DNA of 64,000 nt from Sphingobium sufflavum. Lineage in GTDB: Bacteria; Pseudomonadota; Alphaproteobacteria; Sphingomonadales; Sphingomonadaceae. A model generated the notes under the pieces. The model was not told the origin of the DNA. It did no database searches and saw only the letters and a program-made list of their open reading frames with translations. The first letter of the stretch is position 1; each line of letters starts with the position of its first letter. The stretch spans positions 124,001-188,000 of the forward strand of contig NZ_JAJSSH010000008.1 of assembly GCF_021403115.1 (NCBI RefSeq), in the 5' to 3' direction. Positions 1 to 10,103 of this stretch are shown piece by piece. The translations under genes and the position numbers were made by a program.

Positions 1-1
1 G

Positions 2-1213
2 TTCGCCGATGGCGTCACCGACCGCTATGTAGAGAGCGCGAACCGTATCGGCCGAGTCCACTCCACCATCGGTCTTGCGCCGGAATGGTATATTGGCGGC
101 TACGCCCGCATCATGGAGCATATCGTTAGCAAAATGATGGCCCATGGCGCGGGTGCACTTTCACCTGCGCGGCGCAGCGCCGCGCGGCGGGCCGGAAAAT
201 TCATCAAGTTGGCGCTGCTCGACATGGACATCGCCCTGGCAACCTACACCGCAGCGGAGGAAGAGCGCCGCACTGCCGCCATCGAGAAGATCGGCAATGC
301 CCTCTCCGCCATGTCCAGCGGCGATCTGACGGTTCGTCTCAGCGGCTTGCCGCAGGAATATGACCAGCTTCAGAACGACTTTAATTCGGCCATTTCGGGT
401 CTCGGCGCAACGCTGTCCGGCGTGACGGACGGCGCGAGGTCCATCTCCACCGGCGCCGCAGAAATCCGCTCGGCCTCGACCGATCTGTCCCAACGCACGG
501 AACAGCAGGCCGCAAGCCTGGAAGAAAGCGCTGCCGCGATGAACGAACTAACCAGCATGATCAGCGACACGACGCAGGCGATGGGCAACCTCAACGCCAG
601 CATCGCACAGACACATCGCCAGGCCATCGACGGCGGCGAGGTCGTCCGCAACGCCATGGCCGCCATGACGGAGATTGAGAAAAGCTCCGGTGCAATTGGG
701 AACATCATCACATTGATCGATGGCATCGCCTTCCAGACCAATCTGCTGGCGCTGAATGCGGGCGTCGAAGCCGCCCGGGTGGGCGAGCATGGCAAGGGTT
801 TTGCGGTTGTCGCCAATGAGGTGCGGTCGCTGGCGCAGCGCTCGTCCGAAGCTGCCGAGGAAATCCGTAAGCTTATCCAGAGCAGTCTGGGTGAAGTCGA
901 GAATGGCGTGCGCCTCGTGGGCGAAGTAGGCCAGGCCCTCAACGCCATCCTCAACCAAGTCGGCGAGAGCAGCGCGGTGGCAGAGCAGATTTCAGGCAGC
1001 AGCGTCGCGCAAAGCGAAAATCTCAAGCATATCAACGGCGCCGTCGCCGACATGAACCGCACCACCCAGCAAAATGCCGCCATGGTCGAGGAAAGCACTG
1101 CGGCCGCCCGCACCATGGCGGAAGAAGCGCAGCGCCTTTCGACCGCGATCGGCCGGTTCCAAGTGGACGCCGGTCCGGGTCATGGACAAGGCAGCTTCGC
1201 ACGCGCAGCCTGA
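2..1213 (+). CDS. Globin-coupled methyl-accepting chemotaxis protein, 3' part
   Basis: The gene is cut by the window edge; the frame is already open at base 2, so the first internal ATG (113) is not its start. The first ~40 residues match the end of a protoglobin sensor domain: [17 protein letters not shown], whose His (bases 59-61) aligns with the proximal haem ligand of HemAT-type sensors. A HAMP-like stretch follows (residues ~98-125, S-G-D-L-T-V-R-L), then a full MCP signalling domain with hairpin tip [11 protein letters not shown] near residues 244-254. No membrane segment is seen in this part, so a soluble oxygen or redox chemoreceptor acting through CheW/CheA is expected. The tip has N-A-G and A-R-V-G where most family members have N-A-A and A-R-A-G. 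Confidence 0.9.
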   Translation, partial: FADGVTDRYVESANRIGRVHSTIGLAPEWYIGGYARIMEHIVSKMMAHGAGALSPARRSAARRAGKFIKLALLDMDIALATYTAAEEERRTAAIEKIGNALSAMSSGDLTVRLSGLPQEYDQLQNDFNSAISGLGATLSGVTDGARSISTGAAEIRSASTDLSQRTEQQAASLEESAAAMNELTSMISDTTQAMGNLNASIAQTHRQAIDGGEVVRNAMAAMTEIEKSSGAIGNIITLIDGIAFQTNLLALNAGVEAARVGEHGKGFAVVANEVRSLAQRSSEAAEEIRKLIQSSLGEVENGVRLVGEVGQALNAILNQVGESSAVAEQISGSSVAQSENLKHINGAVADMNRTTQQNAAMVEESTAAARTMAEEAQRLSTAIGRFQVDAGPGHGQGSFARAA

Positions 1214-1350
1214 TCATTTACTTGTCTCTACCTTACCACCCTTGGTCAAGGCACTGACTTGGGACTAGTAATAGCACCTCCTTCAGCCTATTCGCTTTCG
1301 GCGCGGCCCCACAGGGATACCGCACCGAAAAAATATGGAGAGGGAAACAG

Positions 1351-1722
1351 GTGCTGGAAGCCACGTTCAACGAGCGTTTGGGTGTCATTCAGACTGTAGC
1401 CCGCGGCATGACGCCCCCTGAAGAGTTGGACCTCTATGTTCAGGAACTGCGCCGCTTACGCGATCGGGAACGAACACGCGGCAAGCGGTTCCTGCATCTG
1501 GTGGATGCCCGCGAGGCAGCCGTGCAAAGCCAATGGGCCAGTGAGCGACTGAACAGGCACACATCCTCCGATGGGAGCATTCAGCTTCAGGACAGGACGG
1601 CTGTCGTCGTGAACAGTGCCTTGGTCAAGATGCAGGTCGCCCGGCTGACCGGGCATACCCAATATGCCTCCTTCACCGACATGGACGCGGCGATCGCATG
1701 GCTCACGGCAACGGCGGATTGA
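1351..1722 (+). CDS. STAS/SpoIIAA-like small protein, function unknown
   Basis: 123 residues from a GTG start with a purine-rich ribosome site (GGAGAGGG) about 7 bases upstream. There is no signal peptide or membrane segment. The pattern of an early beta-strand pair, a helix with paired Arg/Asp residues and a C-terminal D-M-D-A-A-I-A-W-L helix resembles SpoIIAA-like STAS proteins common in sphingomonads. No catalytic motif is evident. It lies 137 bases after the chemoreceptor and 97 bases before ogt. The family assignment is a weak fold-level impression. Confidence 0.55.
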   Translation: MLEATFNERLGVIQTVARGMTPPEELDLYVQELRRLRDRERTRGKRFLHLVDAREAAVQSQWASERLNRHTSSDGSIQLQDRTAVVVNSALVKMQVARLTGHTQYASFTDMDAAIAWLTATAD

Positions 1723-1819
1723 CACCGCCTCCCTTGATGAGTTTGATCGCAAGAGACGGGAAGCAAAACAGGGCACCACTCCTATATATCCCGTCTGATC
1801 TTCAGCGATAAGGACAGCC

Positions 1820-2311
1820 ATGACTCTGGCCAACAGCATTTTCACCTCGCCAGTCGGCGCACTCCGGCTCGTGGCCAGCGAAACGGGTCTTGTCGCGATC
1901 CTGTGGGAGAATGATGATCCGAAGCGCGTGCCACTTGGCCCCTGCGCTAACGCACCGGATCATATGATCCTCAGCGAGGTCGCGCGACAATTGGGCGAAT
2001 ATTTCGCAGGAGAACGGCGGATTTTCAATCTTCCGCTGGATTTTCGGGGAACCGATTTTCAAAAGGATGTCTGGGCTGCTCTACTTACCATCCCGTTTGG
2101 CGAGACACGCAGCTATGGCGAGATTGCGCGAGCGATTGGCAGGCCCAGTGCAAGTCGCGCGGTGGGAGCAGCCAACGGGCGCAATCCCATTTCCATCGTC
2201 GCGCCCTGCCATCGGGTGGTCGGCGCGAATGGGACTATGACCGGCTTTGCAGGTGGCATCCCGGCCAAGGAATATCTCTTAGCACTGGAAGGCGACGCAC
2301 GGCTGCTCTAA
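1820..2311 (+). CDS. ogt: Methylated-DNA--protein-cysteine methyltransferase
   Basis: Suicide repair enzyme that moves the alkyl group from O6-alkylguanine or O4-alkylthymine in DNA to its own cysteine. The active-site motif P-C-H-R-V-V-G is present near residue 137, and the upstream helix-turn-helix segment contains R-A-V-G-A-A-N-G-R-N-P, as in Ogt/AdaB. The length (163 residues) fits stand-alone Ogt. The ATG at 1820 is preceded by AAGGA. It stands alone between two signalling genes and ends close to a convergent PilZ gene. Confidence 0.95.
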   Translation: MTLANSIFTSPVGALRLVASETGLVAILWENDDPKRVPLGPCANAPDHMILSEVARQLGEYFAGERRIFNLPLDFRGTDFQKDVWAALLTIPFGETRSYGEIARAIGRPSASRAVGAANGRNPISIVAPCHRVVGANGTMTGFAGGIPAKEYLLALEGDARLL

Positions 2312-2315
2312 CAGT

Positions 2316-2774
2316 TCACTCCTCGACGATCATGGCGCCAAAGCGCCAGCCGACCGCCCAGCGCACCTCCGCACATACCTTGCCGCGGTTCGGCAGCACG
2401 ACCTGCACCACCGCGCCGATGCGGATCTTTTCTTCACACTCAGCTATGAAACCGGCATGCGACACATTGCCGAGCCGGCCCGCCAGTTCCCGACCGCAAT
2501 CGTCAATGACGACAATGTCGTCGCTGCACTCCCACCGGGGCGGGCGCGGATGGACTGTGGTTTGAACCTGAACCATCATCTCTCTCACAATTGGCATGGC
2601 CCCGGCAAAGGTGCCGCAGGCGCGCGGGCGCAGCAGCGCCTTCTTGCCGTCAAGGAAGATGCTCATGCGGTTGGTAACCATCAGTTCCGTACCGGCCTCG
2701 AACGCAAAACCCAGGTCATCATCGACCTTCAGATTCTGGAAAGCGCCGTCCTTGGTATCGAAGCGGAAGGTCAT
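2316..2774 (-). CDS. PilZ-domain protein, start uncertain
   Basis: The C-terminal ~90 residues carry a PilZ-like domain: an Arg-containing N-terminal segment (H-P-R-P-P-R), N-V-S-H-A-G-F matching the N-x-S-x-x-G c-di-GMP contact, and a terminal strand ending V-R-W-A-V-G-W-R-F-G. It therefore probably binds cyclic di-GMP. The start is unclear: the frame stays open to 2900, but that part lies antisense to a membrane segment of the opposite strand. ATG codons at 2774 and at 2579/2576 (after GAGAGAG) are both possible; the short form would be a typical ~87-residue PilZ protein. It converges with ogt and sits beside decayed c-di-GMP signalling genes. Confidence 0.6.
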   Translation of the reverse strand: MTFRFDTKDGAFQNLKVDDDLGFAFEAGTELMVTNRMSIFLDGKKALLRPRACGTFAGAMPIVREMMVQVQTTVHPRPPRWECSDDIVVIDDCGRELAGRLGNVSHAGFIAECEEKIRIGAVVQVVLPNRGKVCAEVRWAVGWRFGAMIVEE

Positions 2775-2778
2775 GCGG

Positions 2779-5082
<2,304 letters not shown>

Positions 5083-5422
5083 TCGGTCGATGTGCTGATG
5101 CCACCCAAGGCCTTATCCCGAAGTTGGCAAGCTTGCGATTAATCCGCAATTGATTGACCTTACGCGCTTTTCCCTGCTCGCACGTCTCTTTTATGAAGCG
5201 GTTCTCAACCAGTTGGTTTAGGACTCCCTCGCGACCCAAAGGGCTCCCCTCATGAGGGAAGAGTTCTTTACTGGCCTGCCCAATTCTACTGGACGGCCAT
5301 TTTCCTGTAAATGATGCAAAGGAGCTTGGGAGCGGACACCGCCCTGTACTATCAAGTATTGATACCTCCAGCCTGAGAAGGTGCCTCGTTCGCACAATCC
5401 GAGCTGACCCATCCTCTGGAAA
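5083..5422 (+). other. Intergenic stretch without a convincing gene
   Basis: 340 bases between the GGDEF-EAL gene and the 3' end of tRNA-Arg. Open frames here show no recognisable motif. The only structure noticed is a 12-base palindrome, CCCTCATGAGGG, at 5247-5258. This is the flank where integrating elements insert at tRNA genes, but I found no integrase fragment or repeat of the tRNA end. Confidence 0.5.
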
Positions 5423-5499
5423 TGGTGCGCCCGACTGGATTCGAACCAGTGACCGCTCGCTTAGAAGGCGAGTGCTCTATCCAGCTGAGCTACGGGCGC
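5423..5499 (-). tRNA. tRNA-Arg(TCT)
   Basis: Complete cloverleaf on the minus strand: 7-bp acceptor stem GCGCCCG/CGGGCGC, anticodon stem CTCGC/GCGAG around loop C-T-TCT-A-A, T-arm G-G-T-T-C-G-A-A-T-C-C, and an encoded CCA (TGG at 5423-5425). The anticodon TCT reads AGA/AGG arginine codons, which are rare in this GC-rich genome. Confidence 0.95.
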
Positions 5500-5601
5500 G
5501 CCTGATCGCCCATAGAGGATTCCAGACAGGCGGCAAACGGCTTTCGTGCCACTTCGTCACGGATTCATTACGGCTCGTTTGCAAAGGCGATATCGTGCGA
5601 T

Positions 5602-6393
5602 ATGCATCGCCATATGAGCAACCATCCCACAGCCGTCGATGCCGCCACCCTCGCTGGGCGTCCCATGCGCTATTATGATTTTGCGCTGGCGGCTTTCGTT
5701 ACCATTCTGCTCTTGTCGAACCTGATCGGCGCCGCGAAACTCAGCATCGTCAATGGCTTCGTCTTCGGATCGGGCATCCTGTTCTTTCCCATCGGCTATG
5801 TGCTGGGCGACGTGCTGACCGAAGTTTATGGCTATGGCCGGGCGCGTCGCTGCGTCTGGGCAGGCTTCTTTGCCATGCTGTTCATGGCGGTGATGAGTGC
5901 GATCGTCGTCGCCATGCCCGCGTTCAATCAATGGGGCTGCTCTGCGAGCGACGCCGCTGCCTTCTCCGCAGTCGTCAAGGCTAGCAGCCCCGGCGCGGTC
6001 TGCCAGGCCACCTATGAATCGGTGTTTGGCAGCACCTGGCGGATCGTCGGTGCGTCCGTCACCGCTTTTTGGGCGGGTGAGTTTGTGAACAGCTATGTGC
6101 TCGCCCGGATGAAAGTCTGGACAGCGGGCAAGGCGCTCTGGGCGCGAACCATAGGGTCGACGATCTTCGGCGAGGGCGTCGACAGCCTGATATTTTACCC
6201 CCTCGCCTTCTTGGGCGTGTGGTCGACCGATCAGGTGCTGACCGTTCTCGTCACCAACTGGGCGTTGAAAGTCAGCTGGGAGGTCGTGCTGACTCCTGTC
6301 ACCTATCTGGTGGTGGGCTGGCTGAAAAAGCGGGAGGGCCTCGACATCTATGACGAGAACACCAATTTCTCGCCTTTCAAGACCAGTATTTAA
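5602..6393 (+). CDS. yhhQ: Queuosine precursor transporter, YhhQ/VUT family
   Basis: 263-residue integral membrane protein with about six hydrophobic segments. It carries the family signature around F-P-I-G-Y-V-L-G-D-V-L-T-E-V-Y-G-Y (residues ~60-76) and a later W-E-V-V-L-T-P-V-T-Y segment. Family members import preQ0/preQ1 for tRNA queuosine. An insert with two Cys residues (W-G-C-S... and V-C-Q-A) lies between membrane segments, as in other alphaproteobacterial members. ATG codons at 5602 and 5614 are both possible; neither has a strong ribosome site. It converges with purQ. Confidence 0.88.
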   Translation: MHRHMSNHPTAVDAATLAGRPMRYYDFALAAFVTILLLSNLIGAAKLSIVNGFVFGSGILFFPIGYVLGDVLTEVYGYGRARRCVWAGFFAMLFMAVMSAIVVAMPAFNQWGCSASDAAAFSAVVKASSPGAVCQATYESVFGSTWRIVGASVTAFWAGEFVNSYVLARMKVWTAGKALWARTIGSTIFGEGVDSLIFYPLAFLGVWSTDQVLTVLVTNWALKVSWEVVLTPVTYLVVGWLKKREGLDIYDENTNFSPFKTSI

Positions 6394-6455
6394 GAGTGAT
6401 TTTTCTAATAGTTCAGTCGAATTAATCACTCTTTAACGCTGGTCGATGCCAACAT

Positions 6456-7127
6456 TCAGGCGGTGACGAAGCGCGACAGGATGCTGTCGAACAAACGGCG
6501 TCCATCGGTGCCGCCGTGGCGCGCGTCGATGGCGCGCTCCGGATGCGGCATCATGCCGATCACATTGCCACTCTCATTCACGATACCCGCGATATTACGG
6601 GCAGAGCCGTTCACCGTCTCCAGATAGCGCAGGGCGACACGGCCCTCGCCCTCCAGACGATCCAGCGTCTCGGTATCCGCCTGATAGTTGCCATCATGAT
6701 GCGCGACGGGAACGCTGATCGCCTCGCCAGCCTCATAGGCGGTAGTGAAGAGCGTCTGGTTGTTGGCCACGCCCAACTGGACGTTGCGGCACACGAAATT
6801 GATGCCGGCATTGCGCATTAGCGCGCCCGGCAGCAGGCCCGCTTCGGTCAATATCTGGAAACCGTTACAGATGCCGATTACCGCGACACCCCGTGCCGCA
6901 GCATCTGCGACCGCACGCATGATCGGCGAACGCGCAGCCATCGCACCGGAACGCAGATAGTCGCCATAGGAGAAGCCACCCGGCACACCGATGATGTCCA
7001 GACCGTCCGGCAACTTACTATCCCCGTGCCAGACCATGGCCGGTTCCTGCCCGCTGATCTCGCGAAAGGCGACGGCTAGATCGCGGTCGCAATTGGAACC
7101 GGGAAAGACGATGACCGCGCTCTTCAT
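6456..7127 (-). CDS. purQ: Phosphoribosylformylglycinamidine synthase, glutaminase subunit
   Basis: PurQ supplies ammonia from glutamine to PurL in step four of purine synthesis. The class I amidotransferase triad is visible: nucleophile Cys in G-I-C-N-G-F-Q (residue ~87) and M-P-H-P-E-R near the C-terminus. The N-terminus [14 protein letters not shown] fixes the start at 7127; longer openings upstream run into purS. The start lies 5 bases after the purS stop. 223 residues is the usual length of the small PurQ that needs a separate PurS. Confidence 0.96.
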   Translation of the reverse strand: MKSAVIVFPGSNCDRDLAVAFREISGQEPAMVWHGDSKLPDGLDIIGVPGGFSYGDYLRSGAMAARSPIMRAVADAAARGVAVIGICNGFQILTEAGLLPGALMRNAGINFVCRNVQLGVANNQTLFTTAYEAGEAISVPVAHHDGNYQADTETLDRLEGEGRVALRYLETVNGSARNIAGIVNESGNVIGMMPHPERAIDARHGGTDGRRLFDSILSRFVTA

Positions 7128-7132
7128 GGCGA

Positions 7133-7366
7133 TCAGCCCAGCCGCTCGATGCGGTAATTTTCGATCACCGTATTGGCGAGCAGCTTGCGGCACATCTCGT
7201 CGATGGCAGCGTCACCGGTATCGTCGGCGAGATCCAGTTCGATCACCTTGCCCGCACGGACGTCATTCACCCCGTCAAAGCCGAGACCGGCAAGCGCGTG
7301 ATGGATGGCCTTGCCCTGCGGGTCGAGCACACCGGGCTTCAACGTGACGAAAATCCGGGCCTTCAT
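7133..7366 (-). CDS. purS: Phosphoribosylformylglycinamidine synthase subunit PurS
   Basis: 77 residues, the standard PurS size, starting [18 protein letters not shown]. PurS bridges PurL and PurQ and helps channel ammonia. It is in an operon with purQ (5-base gap) and follows purC after a 106-base gap containing a long inverted repeat. purL itself is not in this window. Confidence 0.95.
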   Translation of the reverse strand: MKARIFVTLKPGVLDPQGKAIHHALAGLGFDGVNDVRAGKVIELDLADDTGDAAIDEMCRKLLANTVIENYRIERLG

Positions 7367-7415
7367 GGCGATACTGGTCCTAGCTTAAAATGGCCTGACG
7401 ATCAGGCTGGGGTGA

Positions 7416-7461
7416 TGCGGTTCGATGCGGCACGCTCTAGGAGCGCCGACATCGAACCGCA
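7416..7461. repeat. Long inverted repeat between purC and purS
   Basis: Perfect 12-bp arms TGCGGTTCGATG (7416-7427) and CATCGAACCGCA (7450-7461) enclose a 22-base loop that has its own small GCTC/GAGC stem. There is no T-run after the second arm on the minus strand, so it is not a classic terminator. It could be a transcript-stabilising or attenuating stem within the pur operon. Confidence 0.7.
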
Positions 7462-7472
7462 AGACAGCTTGC

Positions 7473-8252
7473 TTACTTGCCCCGCTTCTTGCGGTGCGAT
7501 TCCAAATCGAGCACGTCGGTGTCCAAACCTTCGGGAAGAAGACCGAGACGGCGGGCAACTTCCTGATAGGCTTCGACTTCGCCACCAAGATCGCGGCGGA
7601 AGCGGTCCTTGTCCAGCTTCTCACCCGTTTCCATGTCCCACAAGCGACAGCCGTCTGGGCTGATCTCGTCGGCAAGGATAACCCGTGCGAACTCGCCGTC
7701 AAAGACACGGCCAAATTCCAGCTTAAAGTCGACAAGTCGGATGCCGATGGCAGCAAACATGCCGCTCATGAAGTCGTTTACGCGGATCGCCATATCGGCA
7801 ATATCGTGCATCTCTTCCTGTCCGGCCCAGCCGAAGCACGCGATATGCTCCTCCGTGACCATCGGGTCACCAAGCGCGTCATCCTTGTAATAATATTCGA
7901 TGAGCGTGCGGGGAAGCTGCGTGCCTTCCTCAATGCCCAGACGCTTGGACAAGGAGCCTGCGACGACATTGCGGACCACGACCTCGATCGGGATGATCTC
8001 GCACTGGCGCACCAGTTGCTCGCGCATGTTCAGACGGCGGATGAAGTGCGTCGGCACACCGATATGCTGGAGCAGCGTGAACACATGTTCCGAAATCCGG
8101 TTGTTAAGGACGCCCTTGCCGGAGATGGTGCCCTTTTTCTGCGCGTTGAAGGCGGTCGCATCATCCTTGAAATACTGGATGATGGTGCCCGGCTCCGGTC
8201 CTTCATAAAGGATCTTGGCCTTGCCTTCGTAAATCTGCCGGCGGCGCGCCAT
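7473..8252 (-). CDS. purC: SAICAR synthetase
   Basis: Phosphoribosylaminoimidazole-succinocarboxamide synthase, which joins CAIR and aspartate using ATP. 259 residues. Family motifs seen include the N-terminal [21 protein letters not shown] and the C-terminal [12 protein letters not shown]. The start at 8252 matches bacterial PurC N-termini. It is first in the purC-purS-purQ group, downstream of a hairpin that may end lysR transcription or attenuate purC. Confidence 0.96.
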   Translation of the reverse strand: MARRRQIYEGKAKILYEGPEPGTIIQYFKDDATAFNAQKKGTISGKGVLNNRISEHVFTLLQHIGVPTHFIRRLNMREQLVRQCEIIPIEVVVRNVVAGSLSKRLGIEEGTQLPRTLIEYYYKDDALGDPMVTEEHIACFGWAGQEEMHDIADMAIRVNDFMSGMFAAIGIRLVDFKLEFGRVFDGEFARVILADEISPDGCRLWDMETGEKLDKDRFRRDLGGEVEAYQEVARRLGLLPEGLDTDVLDLESHRKKRGK

Positions 8253-8273
8253 ATTGTGCCTACTCGATCAGGA

Positions 8274-8326
8274 GGAAAAACAAAGCCCCGGAGACGCGAA
8301 TCGCAGCGGATCAGCGGGCCGGGGCT
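8274..8326 (-). terminator. Rho-independent terminator or attenuator between lysR gene and purC
   Basis: On the minus strand the arms AGCCCCGG and CCGGGGCT (8326-8319 and 8291-8284) close a 27-base loop and are followed by T-T-G-T-T-T-T-T. It lies 58 bases after the LysR stop and about 20 bases before the purC start, so it most simply ends the regulator transcript. A purine-responsive attenuator role cannot be excluded. Confidence 0.6.
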
Positions 8327-8384
8327 ACTGAGGTGCCCCCATAGACCAGCCGGACGCAGGTTTCAATTCATCCCGCGTCATGCC

Positions 8385-9632
8385 CTAACCAAGCAGCCCG
8401 GCCAGCGCGGAAACTGTGGGGTCTTCATCCGAAAGCGGCCCGACTGCGCGGCGTACCTGCACGCCCGGCAATGGCTCGACCAGCGCCAGTCGCTTCAACC
8501 CCGGCCGGGCGGCGAATTGCGCCGCGGTGACGCCGAAGGCCGGGAACACCGCCTCGCCATATTCCAGCAGTTCCGTGGCGATGGCGGCGAAATCATCGGT
8601 CTCCAGCACGGTCGGCGCGGGCCATAGCCCAACCTTGACCAGACAAGCCTCGCACAGGGCGCGGAGCGGATTGCTATCCTCGAAAAGGATCACCGGCATG
8701 TCCACGCAATCGGCCAGCGTCAGCATGTCGGCCTGCGCCAGCGGATGATCCGCCCGCGCGAACAGGGACCAGCTCTCGCTCCACAAATAGTCGGAGGTCA
8801 TGCCCGGTACTTCGCCCAGCGCGTAGAAGAGCGCAATGTCCACCCGGCCGGAGGCGAGCGGCGCGGCAACGGCTTCCGGCGTGAAGCGAGCGAAATCGAC
8901 GGCGATGGGCCGTTCGGGAAAGGCTTCCTGCGCGGCGGCCAGCTTGTCCTGGAAACGGGACAGGATCGCGGGGTGGGATGCGACGGTGATCGGCTTTTCG
9001 CGGAGTGGCGGCGCGGCCTCCACAGGTTCCGGCTTGACCGGTTCGATCGCGGCGGGCGGTGCTTCCAGCTCTACGACCTCGACCAGTTCTGCTTCGACAA
9101 GAGGCGACGGAACCTGCGGCGAGGGGACGTCCTTGACCGCGTCGAAGAGGCTGACCGTTACAACTTGACCAACCAAATCGACTGTTTCGACCTTGGGTGA
9201 TTTGCGCCGGGGCTTCGGGATGGCGACGGGTTCCGGTTCCTCCAACACCAAGTCTTCGTCGAAGGAGACGAGGGCCTCCACCGGCTCCAGGTCCATGTCG
9301 TAGTCGAGCAGGACGGGAGGCGCCACGTCCCCCACCTCCCCCGCCGTTTCCACCGGGATGCCCGCCGCGCCGCGCGCCGCAGAGATTAAGGAATCGCACG
9401 CAAACAAGACGTTACGACCATGTTCCAACACGATTTTGCCGGATGGCGACAGGGTCGGCTTGCCGCCCACATTGCGGACGAACAGGGCGCAGCCGAGGCG
9501 GCTCTCCAGTTGCCGGATATGATCGCTGACCGCGACCTGCGACAGGCCGAGGTGCCGCGCGGCCCCGCGAAAGGTGCCGACGCGCGCGACTTCGGCCAAG
9601 ATTTCGAGCTGGCGCATGGTCGGTCGTTCCAT
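8385..9632 (-). CDS. LysR-type regulator with a long acidic/Pro-rich linker
   Basis: 415 residues. Residues 1-65 are a LysR winged helix-turn-helix (M-R-Q-L-E-I-L-A-E-V, F-R-G-A-A-R-H-L-G-L-S-Q-V-A-V-S-D-H). Residues ~212-415 resemble the substrate-binding half (D-I-A-L-F-Y-A-L-G, S-L-F-A-R-A-D-H-P-L-A). Between them, residues ~91-211 form a low-complexity linker rich in Val, Glu, Pro and Asp, about 120 residues longer than normal. The start at 9632 puts the helix-turn-helix at the N-terminus; extending the frame to 9899 merely translates tRNA-Gly backwards. No divergent target gene is adjacent. Confidence 0.85.
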   Translation of the reverse strand: MERPTMRQLEILAEVARVGTFRGAARHLGLSQVAVSDHIRQLESRLGCALFVRNVGGKPTLSPSGKIVLEHGRNVLFACDSLISAARGAAGIPVETAGEVGDVAPPVLLDYDMDLEPVEALVSFDEDLVLEEPEPVAIPKPRRKSPKVETVDLVGQVVTVSLFDAVKDVPSPQVPSPLVEAELVEVVELEAPPAAIEPVKPEPVEAAPPLREKPITVASHPAILSRFQDKLAAAQEAFPERPIAVDFARFTPEAVAAPLASGRVDIALFYALGEVPGMTSDYLWSESWSLFARADHPLAQADMLTLADCVDMPVILFEDSNPLRALCEACLVKVGLWPAPTVLETDDFAAIATELLEYGEAVFPAFGVTAAQFAARPGLKRLALVEPLPGVQVRRAVGPLSDEDPTVSALAGLLG

Positions 9633-9824
9633 GCAGCAAGCCATAGGGCGATGGCCCGCAGAGGGCAAGGATCGCCGCACCCGATGCCAGTAACCGACGC
9701 GCAACCGGCCCACCACCAGCGCGCCACCGGCACGAAGCCGCATTTTTCCGTGGCCAAAGCGAACAAAAGCGGATTGACGCAGGGGCATGGCCGGTGGCAA
9801 TGGAGCGCCACGCCATCTGGTGTC

Positions 9825-9898
9825 GCGGGTATAGCTCAATGGTAGAGCACTAGCCTTCCAAGCTTGTGATGCGGGTTCGATCCCCGCTACCCGCTCCA
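9825..9898 (+). tRNA. tRNA-Gly(TCC)
   Basis: Acceptor stem GCGGGTA/TACCCGC, D-arm A-G-C-T-C-A-A-T-G-G-T-A-G-A-G-C, anticodon loop C-T-TCC-A-A, T-arm G-G-T-T-C-G-A-T-C-C and encoded CCA at 9896-9898. It reads GGA/GGG glycine codons. Confidence 0.96.
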
Positions 9899-10103
9899 AT
9901 AATGTTTTCAGACATTTACCCCATTTTGATGAGACTGTTTCCGCAGGAACCTGCGGTACCTTCTGGCGCGAAATGCCCCCGGTGAGCGGTGGCTGTTTCG
10001 TCCATGATCGATTCTGTTACGGGACGGAATCAGGCCGGGATTGTGGGGCCGCCCGGCGCATCCCACGCCGGACAGAGACGCGCCGGATAGGGAGAGGCAA
10101 GCG

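Noticed and set aside
5247..5258. Palindrome CCCTCATGAGGG near tRNA-Arg
   Set aside because: No partner site, repeat of the tRNA end or integrase nearby, so not called as an attachment site.
9633..9899. N-terminal extension of the LysR gene
   Set aside because: It is the reverse translation of tRNA-Gly and its flank (R-V-A-G-I-E-P-A-S-Q-A-W), a known annotation artefact; the helix-turn-helix starts at 9632.
9941..9956. Hairpin CCGCAGG-AA-CCTGCGG after tRNA-Gly
   Set aside because: Perfect stem but no T-run on either strand; too little to call a terminator.
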